Shown: piece by piece, positions 1 to 7,616 of the stretch
Layout of the letters: every line of letters starts with the position of its first letter
Numbering within the stretch: the stretch's first letter is position 1
Source of the DNA: an uncultured Granulicella sp.
GTDB lineage: Bacteria; Acidobacteriota; Terriglobia; Terriglobales; Acidobacteriaceae
Length of the DNA: 42,059 nucleotides
Reading direction: 5' to 3'
NCBI GenBank assembly: GCA_937873265.1
Contig: CALMVL010000201.1
Span: 1 to 42,059 of the forward strand
Program-made: the position numbers and the translations under genes
Notes under the pieces: generated by a model
Database searches by the model: none
What the model saw: only the letters and a program-made list of their open reading frames with translations
What the model was told of the DNA's origin: nothing

Positions 1-1373
1 CTTCGTTTGCTCCGGAGGAGTTTGCGCCTGATGCGGTTACAGATGCCTCGGACGACGGGGATACGAGTTTTGGGTTTGGGGCGGAGATGACGCCGAGCGT
101 GGAAGATACGGGGCCGGCGAAGACGGGATTTGATACCAGCTTCAACTTCGGGTTTGATTTTGGGCCGAGCGAGGAGATTTCGACCATTGCGGCAGAGAAC
201 GTGGTGGACACGGACGCGGCGCACGGGATTGCCAGCTTCAATCCGTTTGCGCCGGTGCCGCTGAAGGCGAGTGCCGCGGAGACGCGACGGAACCGCATGG
301 ACGTCGCGGCGGCCGAAGCAGCAGAGGCAAAGCCGGAAGAGCGGCCGGCGTTTCGCAAGCCGGGCGAGGCGGCGACGCTGCCGGAGCTGATCAAGTTTTT
401 GAATGACCGGTCAGGGTACATCCGGGCGCTCGAAGATGAGGCGACGCCAGAGTCGTTTTCGCGGATTGAGAACCTGAAGGAACTGGCGAACGCGGCGCAG
501 GATGCGCAGGAGCGGGGCGAGACGCTGCATGAGTTTCTGGACCACGCGGCGCTGGTGAGCGATGCGGACGGCTACTCGGCGGAGGCGCGGGTGACGCTGA
601 TGACGCTGCATGCGGCGAAGGGGCTGGAGTTTCCGCTGGTGTTTCTGGCGGGAATGGAGGAGGGGCTGTTTCCGCACTCGCGGACGCTGACGGATCCGAC
701 GGGGCTTGAAGAGGAGCGGCGGCTCTGCTACGTGGGGATGACGCGCGCGATGGACACGCTGGTGATGACGCGGGCGCGGTACCGGCGGCGGTACGGCAGC
801 GACATGCCGGAGGCGAGCGTGGCGTCGCGGTTTTTGGAGGAGGTGCCGGGCAAGCTGATTGAGGATCTGAGTCCGGCGGCGATGGGCGGCGGGCGCGAGG
901 AGTACGGCTCGCGCTATGGCGGGGCGTACGCGACGCCGTACCCGCGAGCGGGCAACCGCTTCGGCAAGCAGGCCGAAGAGGGCGAGCGGCACTACAGCTA
1001 TGAGGATGAGGACCAGAGCGGAGGGGGCACCAGCAACGGCGTGCGGCAGTACATGCAGCAGACGCGGGTGATTGGCGCGCCGCGGGCTTCTGGTGAGGCC
1101 GGATCCCTGGACAATGTGGCGAAGTTTTTCGGCGCGCGCGGGCAAGCCGTGCCGGGGCAGCGGAGTGGTGGCGGACGGCCCAAGCTGGAGGTGCCGACGC
1201 CGACCGGGCGCACTGGACTGAGCAAGGGAATGCGCGTGCGGCACCCGAAGTATGGGGAGGGCATGGTGGCGCAACGGGAAGGCGATGGGGACGACGCGAA
1301 GATTACAGTACAATTTCAAGGACACGGCATAAAAAAGCTGGTGGAGAAGTTTGCCCAGTTGGAGCGCGTGTAA
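1..1373 (+). CDS. pcrA: ATP-dependent DNA helicase UvrD/PcrA, C-terminal part (5' end off window)
   Basis: Reading frame open from the left edge; contains LPELIKFLNDRSGY (2B region), MTLHAAKGLEFPLVFLAGMEEGLFPHSRTL and EEERRLCYVGMTRA motifs, plus C-terminal Tudor-like GMRVRHPKYGEGMV...KITVQFQGHGIKKLVEKFAQLERV. Confidence 0.93.
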   Translation, partial: SFAPEEFAPDAVTDASDDGDTSFGFGAEMTPSVEDTGPAKTGFDTSFNFGFDFGPSEEISTIAAENVVDTDAAHGIASFNPFAPVPLKASAAETRRNRMDVAAAEAAEAKPEERPAFRKPGEAATLPELIKFLNDRSGYIRALEDEATPESFSRIENLKELANAAQDAQERGETLHEFLDHAALVSDADGYSAEARVTLMTLHAAKGLEFPLVFLAGMEEGLFPHSRTLTDPTGLEEERRLCYVGMTRAMDTLVMTRARYRRRYGSDMPEASVASRFLEEVPGKLIEDLSPAAMGGGREEYGSRYGGAYATPYPRAGNRFGKQAEEGERHYSYEDEDQSGGGTSNGVRQYMQQTRVIGAPRASGEAGSLDNVAKFFGARGQAVPGQRSGGGRPKLEVPTPTGRTGLSKGMRVRHPKYGEGMVAQREGDGDDAKITVQFQGHGIKKLVEKFAQLERV

Positions 1374-1414
1374 GTTTCTGATCGCGAGATCGGCAGATAG
1401 AGAGTTCAATCACG

Positions 1415-1570
1415 ATGGCAAATACGAAGAGCATTACCGACACCGAAGAGCGCAAAAAACTGAAGCGCGCGGCGCGCAAGAAGGCTGCCCCGAAGGCGAA
1501 GCGCACGACCCCCCGCGGATCGGCGAAGCAGAAGGTGAAGAAGGCAGCGCGCGGCGCGAGCAAGCGGTAG
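1415..1570 (+). CDS. small highly basic protein (51 aa), hypothetical
   Basis: ATG at 1415 to TAG at 1570: MANTKSITDTEERKKLKRAARKKAAPKAKRTTPRGSAKQKVKKAARGASKR. Below the ORF-track length cutoff; located directly downstream of the helicase on the same strand. Confidence 0.6.
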   Translation: MANTKSITDTEERKKLKRAARKKAAPKAKRTTPRGSAKQKVKKAARGASKR

Positions 1571-1642
1571 ACGCCCTGAGCTCCACGCACGGCATGTCGC
1601 CCTGAGCGGCCGGCAGAACGAAGCAGGCCCGGCTCAGGGCGT
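1571..1642 (+). repeat. 11-bp perfect inverted repeat (possible terminator or REP-like element)
   Basis: acgccctgagc (1571-1581) and gctcagggcgt (1632-1642); a second copy of the left arm, cgccctgagc, at 1598-1607. No T-tract follows. Confidence 0.4.
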
Positions 1643-1733
1643 CGGTGTCTCTGGTATCGGCATAGGCCGGCGCGCTGCATGCAAAGCGATGTTTGGTTAG
1701 AGCGATTCAACCTCCCCCGTATGTGATTTTGCT

Positions 1734-3326
1734 GTGAGGAGCCGCGAGCTGAGCAGACAGATCTTTGCCCGCAAGTCGATCGACAAACTTATCGCGGAAT
1801 CGGAGCGGCCGGAGCATGCGCTGAAGAAGACGCTGGGGCCGGTGAGCCTGACGGCGCTTGGCATCGGCGCGGTAATCGGGTCGGGCATCTTTACGGTGAT
1901 CGGAACGGCCATCGGCGGGAACCCGGCGAAGATCACCGATTGGAAGGGGTCGCCGATTCTGGACCTCATGGTGGGCTGGCTGCACCACGCGAGCGGCGCG
2001 GTTGCGGGTCGTCCTGGAGCGGGGCCAGCGCTGGTGGTGTCGTTGGTTCTGGTGGCGATCGTTTGCGGTCTAACGGGCCTGTGCTACGCGGAGCTGGCCA
2101 GCATGATTCCCATTGCCGGCTCGGCCTATACGTACACCTATGCCACGATGGGCGAGCTGATCGCCTGGATCATCGGTTGGGACCTGATCCTGGAGTACGC
2201 CTTTTCGAACATGAGCGTCTCGGTGGGCTTCGCGGCGCACATCGTGGACCTGCTTGACTGGCTCGGCATTCGGCTCGACCCCAAGTGGCTTTCGCCGGCC
2301 TATCTTCCGCTGGGTTTGCAGGACCTTGCCGGGAAGGACATCTTTGCGCCGGGCTGGCACTTCGGCTTCGATATCCCGGCGTTCATCATTGTGCTCCTGC
2401 TGACGGTCGTTCTGGTGCGCGGCATCCGTGAGTCTGCGAGCACAAACAATGCGATGGTGCTGGTGAAGATTGCGGCGATTCTGATCTTTGTTTTTTTCGG
2501 TCTGTCGTTTGTGCACCCCGCGAACTACCACCCGTTCTCGCCGAACGGCTTCTCCGGCGTACTGGCCGGCGGGTCGATTATTTTCTTTACCTACATCGGC
2601 TTTGACAGTGTCTCGACAGCCAGCGAGGAGTGTCGGAATCCACGGCGCGATGTTCCGGTGGGCATTGCGGGAACGCTGGTGGCGTGCACCATTCTGTATA
2701 TCGGCGTGGCTGCGGTGCTGACCGGCATGGTGCCGTGGCAGTCTGTGGCGGGCGACGGAGCGCCGGTGGTGAATGCGCTGAAGCGGGTCTCGCTCGAGCC
2801 GGGTGGGGCGCGCCTGCACTGGGTGCGGCTGTTTGTGCTGATCGGCGCAATTGTGGGGATGATCTCGTCGATCCTGGTGTTTCAGCTGGGGCAGGCGCGG
2901 GTGTGGTTTGCGATGAGCCGCGACAAGCTGCTGCCGGATGTCTTTTCGCATCTGCATCCGCGATATCGCACGCCGGCGTTTGCGACGTGGGTGGCGGGCA
3001 TTCTGGTGGCGATTCCATCGGGGCTGTTCGATGTGGGGACGTTTGCCGAGATGTCCAACATCGGCACGCTGTTTGCGTTTGTTCTGGTGAGCATCGGGGT
3101 GCTGGTGCTGCGGGCCAAGGAGCCGGAGCGGCGGCGGGGATTTCGGGTTCCGTTTGGGCCGGTGATTCCGGTGCTGAGCATTCTCTTCTGCCTGCTGCTG
3201 ATGGCTGGTCTGCCTGCCATCACCTGGGTTCGGTTTTTTGTGTGGCTGGTGATCGGGCTGGTCGTGTACGTCTCCTACAGCCGCCGGCGCAGCGAGTTCT
3301 ACGCCGGAGGGGAGATCAAGCCGTAG
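1734..3326 (+). CDS. APC family amino acid permease
   Basis: 530 aa, multiple TM segments; GIGAVIGSGIFTVIG and FFTYIGFDSVSTASEECRNPRRDVPVGIAGTL motifs typical of cationic amino acid transporter/YhdG-type permeases. GTG start. Confidence 0.92.
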   Translation: MRSRELSRQIFARKSIDKLIAESERPEHALKKTLGPVSLTALGIGAVIGSGIFTVIGTAIGGNPAKITDWKGSPILDLMVGWLHHASGAVAGRPGAGPALVVSLVLVAIVCGLTGLCYAELASMIPIAGSAYTYTYATMGELIAWIIGWDLILEYAFSNMSVSVGFAAHIVDLLDWLGIRLDPKWLSPAYLPLGLQDLAGKDIFAPGWHFGFDIPAFIIVLLLTVVLVRGIRESASTNNAMVLVKIAAILIFVFFGLSFVHPANYHPFSPNGFSGVLAGGSIIFFTYIGFDSVSTASEECRNPRRDVPVGIAGTLVACTILYIGVAAVLTGMVPWQSVAGDGAPVVNALKRVSLEPGGARLHWVRLFVLIGAIVGMISSILVFQLGQARVWFAMSRDKLLPDVFSHLHPRYRTPAFATWVAGILVAIPSGLFDVGTFAEMSNIGTLFAFVLVSIGVLVLRAKEPERRRGFRVPFGPVIPVLSILFCLLLMAGLPAITWVRFFVWLVIGLVVYVSYSRRRSEFYAGGEIKP

Positions 3327-3528
3327 ATGGGTTTGGCTGCTTGTTTGCAAAGCGTTCGTTCCAGCAGGGAGTGCATTGCGGGCGTTCCAAAATGGGACTC
3401 CGAGGCGATGAATAAGCGAAAATCTTTGAGAACCCTGGCGCAGAAACTGGGCAGGCGGGTTAGGCTGAAGGGCGACGGCATCCAGAGGCTCAGATGGATT
3501 GCCACTTCCGAAGGGGCGAGGGTAGTCG

Positions 3529-6500
3529 ATGTTTCGTCCGCACATCAGTCGCCCCGGTCACCGACGTCAGCCGGCTCTCGCCCTTGTGGTGCTTCTGCTC
3601 TGTGTGGGCGGGTTCGCGGTCGGGGCGGGCGCGCAGGGCGCTCCGGCGGTTGCGCCGGCGGTGATCGAGGAGCGGGTTGTCGGACCGTATGACGTCCATG
3701 TGCTCGCGGGCGGGCCGGGGCTCACGAAGCCCGTGCCGCCGGAGAGCCGGGTCTTGCGCGGCGACGGAGCGTTTACGCTGTCGCTCTGGGTCGAAATGCG
3801 TCCGGACACGCCACGGACGACGCTGCTGGCGGGGCTGGGAGATCCGGCAGCCGAGGACTTCCGGTTTCTGGGCCTCATGGAGGGCCGGCCGTCGCTGCGG
3901 TTCGGCCCGGGAAGCATGATCAGCGCGACCGCCGCCCTGCCCACGTCCGGCTGGCACTGCCTGGCGGCAACGTTTGATGGCACGATCTCGATTCTGTACG
4001 TCGACGGCGCCGAAGCGGCTCGAGGGCAGTTCGCGACCGCAAACGTCGCGCCGCGCCTTGTTATCGCGCCGGCGGCAACGCGGGCGCTGCAGATGGGAGA
4101 GCACTTTGGCGGGGACGTGGCCCAGGTGACGGTGCTACCGGACGCCGCGACCGCGCCCGAGATCCGCGCGGCGGCCTCACATGCGCCTGATGCAGCTCTG
4201 TTGCGATGGGAGGAGGCCGCGAAGCCGTGGGAGGTGCAGACCCGCAGCGGACGCCTCTATCTGGAACCGCAGGATCCATCGCTGATGCCGCACAGCCGCG
4301 CTCCCCTGGGCAGGCCGACTGTGAAGCCGCTGCCGCCCGCAAATGCGCCTGTGCTTGAGCCCTTGGGCATCGCCGGCAGCTGGATGCTGCGATCAAAGTG
4401 GATGCTCCAACCCGCGCCGCAGGTGGCCGGCGATGGTCCGGCGCTATCACGTGTGGGTTTTGACGACCGGAACTGGATGCGGGCGACCGTGCCGGGGACG
4501 GTGCTGACGACCATGGTCGACCGCGGTGTGTATCCGGACCCGGACTTCGGCCTGAACAATCTCGCCATTCCGGAGTCGCTGAATAAGCAGGACTACTGGT
4601 ACCGGATTGAGTTCCCGACGCCGCGCGAGGCGGCTGGACACCATGCCGCGTTGACCTTTGAAGGGATTAATTATGCGGCCGAGGTTTGGCTGAACGGCAA
4701 GCAGATCGGCACGGTGCGGGGGGCGTTCATACGCGGGCAGTTCGATGTGAGCGAAGTGCTGAAGGCGTCGGGCGGGAACGCGCTGGCTGTCCGGATCTCG
4801 CCGCCGCCGCATCCTGGCATTCCCGAGGAGGAATCGGTGCTGGCCGGACCGGGAGAGAATGGCGGTGCGATGTGCCTCGACGGTCCAACATTTGTCGCGA
4901 CCGAGGGCTGGGACTGGATTCCGGCGATTCGCGATCGCAACAGCGGCCTGTGGCAGGACGTGGTGCTCTCGATCACCGACCAGGTCAGGATCGGCGATCC
5001 GCAGGTGATTACGCGTCTGCCCTTGCCCGACCTTTCGACGGCGGATGTCCTGATCGACGTGCCGGTGAAGAATCTGTCGGGAGCGGCGGTTGGGGCTTCG
5101 ATTAAGGCGGCGTTCGAGGGCGTGGCAGTGACAAAGCAGGCGATGCTGCCGCCGGGCGAATCTGTGGTGCGCTTCACGGCGGCGGAGTTTCCTGAGCTGC
5201 ATCTGTCGCACCCCCGGCTATGGTGGCCGAATGGCTACGGCCGGCCGGAGCTCTATCACCTGAACCTGACAGTCAACGACGGAACCGTCGAGTCCGATCG
5301 GAAGCAGCTGACATTCGGCGTACGCGAGGTGACGTACGAGCTGAGCCTGTTCGATAGCTCGGGACGCCTGCGCCGGGTTGAGGTGGCGCCCACCGTGGCG
5401 CATGCGCGAGGCGAACAGGTGGTGGATGTGCGCCACCCAGCAATGCGGCAGACAGCAGAGTTCTGGGCGTCGTCGCTGACGCAGGCCGGCGAACATTCGC
5501 CGGCGGTGACAGCGGTGACAAACGAACCGGAGTTTACCGATCTGGTGCTGAAGGTGAATGGGGTGCGCATTGCGGCGCGTGGGGGAAACTGGGGCATGGA
5601 CGACTCACGCAAACGGGTGAGCCGGGAGCACCTCGAGCCGTTCTTTCGGCTGCACCGGGATGCCAACATCAACATCATTCGCAACTGGGTTGGCCAAAAC
5701 ACGGAGGAGATGTTCTATCAACTGGCAGACGAATACGGGATGATGGTCTGGAACGATTTCTGGGCCTCAACCGAGAACTACAATCTTGAGCCTGAGGACG
5801 TGCCGTTGTTTTTGGCAAATGCCCGTGATGTTGTGCGGCGATTTCGGAACCATCCGTCCATTGTGATGTGGTGCGGGCGCAACGAAGGCGTGCCGCAGCC
5901 GGTGCTGAACCTGGGTCTGATCGACGTCCTGCGCGAGGAGGACGGAACCCGTTATTACACGCCGAGCTCGAATCGCGTGAACCTGCGCGACAGCGGACCG
6001 TACCACTACGAACGTCCCGACCTTTACTACACGACCCTGGACAAAGGCTTTTCGGTGGAGCTTGGGATTGCGTCGCTATCCACACGGGAAAGTCTGCAAG
6101 CCTCGATGGCGCCGGCCGACCAATGGCCGGTCGGAGACGCGTGGGCGTATCACGACTGGCATCAAGGTGGAAACGGTGACGTGCATCCACTGCTGGAGCA
6201 CATGAACGAGCAGTTCGGCGCGGCATCCGGCCTGAACGACTTTGAGCGCAAGATGCAGATGTACAACTACGTCGGACACCGGGCGATCTTCGAGGGATTC
6301 AACCAGCACCTGTGGTCGCCCAACAGCGGCCGCATGTTGTGGATGACACAGCCCGCGTGGCCCAGCAACCTGTGGCAGATTCTGAGTTCGGATTACGACA
6401 CGCAGGCGTCCTACTACGGCGTGAAAAAGGCTTGCGAGCCCTTGCATGTGCAGCTCGATCTTTCCGACTTCACGGTTTCGGCGGTGAACACGACGCAACA

Positions 6501-7062
6501 GATGGCGAGCGCGGTGGCGGTGCATGCGACGGTGTACTCGCTTGGGGGCAAGCAGCTGCTAAGCCGGGATGGAACTCTGGACCTCGATGCGAACGCGGTG
6601 CATCCGCTGTTTGCGCTTGGTCTGGCTCCGCTCTTCGCGCAAGAAGGCGTGGTGCTCGTCAAGCTTGAGATGCGCGACGCGCGGAATGCACTGGTGTCAC
6701 GCAACGTGTACTGGCTTGCAGCGGAGGAACGGCAATACCGAAAGCTGAATACCCTGGCTCCCGTGACACTGCACACCAAAGCGACCGCGGCGAGAGAGGG
6801 TGACGAAATCGTGATCGACGTGGACCTGTCGAACACAGCCTCGACACCGGCCATCGCGGCGAAGCTGACGCTTGAAGATAGGCGATCCGGCGAGCGCATC
6901 CTGCCGGCGTACCTGTCGGACAACTATGTTTCGTTGCTGCCAGGCGAGACGGTACATGTGACCATGCACTACCCGATTCGAACCGCGCCGAAACCCGTGA
7001 AGCTGAGTCTGCGAGGATGGAACGTGGTCGAAACCGCCGATCCTGTGGAGGCGAACTTCTGA
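3529..7062 (+). CDS. secreted GH2 family glycosidase (exo-beta-glucosaminidase/beta-mannosidase-like) with N-terminal LamG/ConA-like domain
   Basis: Signal peptide (ALALVVLLLCVGGFAVGAGAQ); LamG-like FTLSLWVEM...GWHCLAATFDGTISILYVDG; GH2 body RATVPGTVLTTMVDRGVYPDP, HPSIVMWCGRNEG (acid/base) and GFSVELGIASLST (nucleophile region). Confidence 0.88.
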   Translation: MFRPHISRPGHRRQPALALVVLLLCVGGFAVGAGAQGAPAVAPAVIEERVVGPYDVHVLAGGPGLTKPVPPESRVLRGDGAFTLSLWVEMRPDTPRTTLLAGLGDPAAEDFRFLGLMEGRPSLRFGPGSMISATAALPTSGWHCLAATFDGTISILYVDGAEAARGQFATANVAPRLVIAPAATRALQMGEHFGGDVAQVTVLPDAATAPEIRAAASHAPDAALLRWEEAAKPWEVQTRSGRLYLEPQDPSLMPHSRAPLGRPTVKPLPPANAPVLEPLGIAGSWMLRSKWMLQPAPQVAGDGPALSRVGFDDRNWMRATVPGTVLTTMVDRGVYPDPDFGLNNLAIPESLNKQDYWYRIEFPTPREAAGHHAALTFEGINYAAEVWLNGKQIGTVRGAFIRGQFDVSEVLKASGGNALAVRISPPPHPGIPEEESVLAGPGENGGAMCLDGPTFVATEGWDWIPAIRDRNSGLWQDVVLSITDQVRIGDPQVITRLPLPDLSTADVLIDVPVKNLSGAAVGASIKAAFEGVAVTKQAMLPPGESVVRFTAAEFPELHLSHPRLWWPNGYGRPELYHLNLTVNDGTVESDRKQLTFGVREVTYELSLFDSSGRLRRVEVAPTVAHARGEQVVDVRHPAMRQTAEFWASSLTQAGEHSPAVTAVTNEPEFTDLVLKVNGVRIAARGGNWGMDDSRKRVSREHLEPFFRLHRDANINIIRNWVGQNTEEMFYQLADEYGMMVWNDFWASTENYNLEPEDVPLFLANARDVVRRFRNHPSIVMWCGRNEGVPQPVLNLGLIDVLREEDGTRYYTPSSNRVNLRDSGPYHYERPDLYYTTLDKGFSVELGIASLSTRESLQASMAPADQWPVGDAWAYHDWHQGGNGDVHPLLEHMNEQFGAASGLNDFERKMQMYNYVGHRAIFEGFNQHLWSPNSGRMLWMTQPAWPSNLWQILSSDYDTQASYYGVKKACEPLHVQLDLSDFTVSAVNTTQQMASAVAVHATVYSLGGKQLLSRDGTLDLDANAVHPLFALGLAPLFAQEGVVLVKLEMRDARNALVSRNVYWLAAEERQYRKLNTLAPVTLHTKATAAREGDEIVIDVDLSNTASTPAIAAKLTLEDRRSGERILPAYLSDNYVSLLPGETVHVTMHYPIRTAPKPVKLSLRGWNVVETADPVEANF

Positions 7063-7292
7063 GGGTGCGGACCAGATGTGGAGGCTTGGATTGTTCCAAC
7101 GACAAACGCATCAATCGCGCTTGAGCTGACCTTTGCGCCGGGACCTGGGCGGTACGCCAGCGAACGCTAAGAGAGTGGACTGGCGATCAAGCGCTCGCTG
7201 CACCGGCAGAGGCATTGGGGCGACGACCGGAGCCCGCCGGGTCGGACGTGGCAAGACAGGGGGAACCCACAGTTTCGGCGGACGACTGATTT

Positions 7293-7327
7293 AGGGCGGC
7301 AGCGCCGATGTCGCTGGGGTGCGCCCT
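7293..7327 (+). other. predicted stem-loop upstream of glycosidase-like gene
   Basis: AGGGCG(7293-7298)/CGCCCT(7322-7327) enclosing CAGCG(7300-7304)/CGCTG(7312-7316). Confidence 0.35.
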
Positions 7328-7616
7328 GTTAGCCGGCTCTGAAGACAAATCCGCACATTCGTGGCAGACTGACGCAGACGACGCGAGCTGCTCGCTCGGG
7401 GTACGCGCAAGCAGCAAGGTGTTTCTCGCTCTGGCCTGGGAAGAAACGGCCTGTTTTCCAGTCAATTTTTCGTAGCACCTAAGTGGAGTTCCTATGCGGA
7501 GCTGCGCAATGTTGGAGTGGACTAAGCACGGAACCTTTCGACACTCGATGGACGCAAGAACGCGCGATCGGCTGCACAAAGGCCGACACGGAATTTTTCG
7601 AAAGTTGAGCAGAAAC

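Noticed and set aside
2070-3545. 491-aa minus-strand ORF opposite the permease
   Set aside because: Antisense shadow ORF with His/Arg/Gln-rich, motif-free translation.
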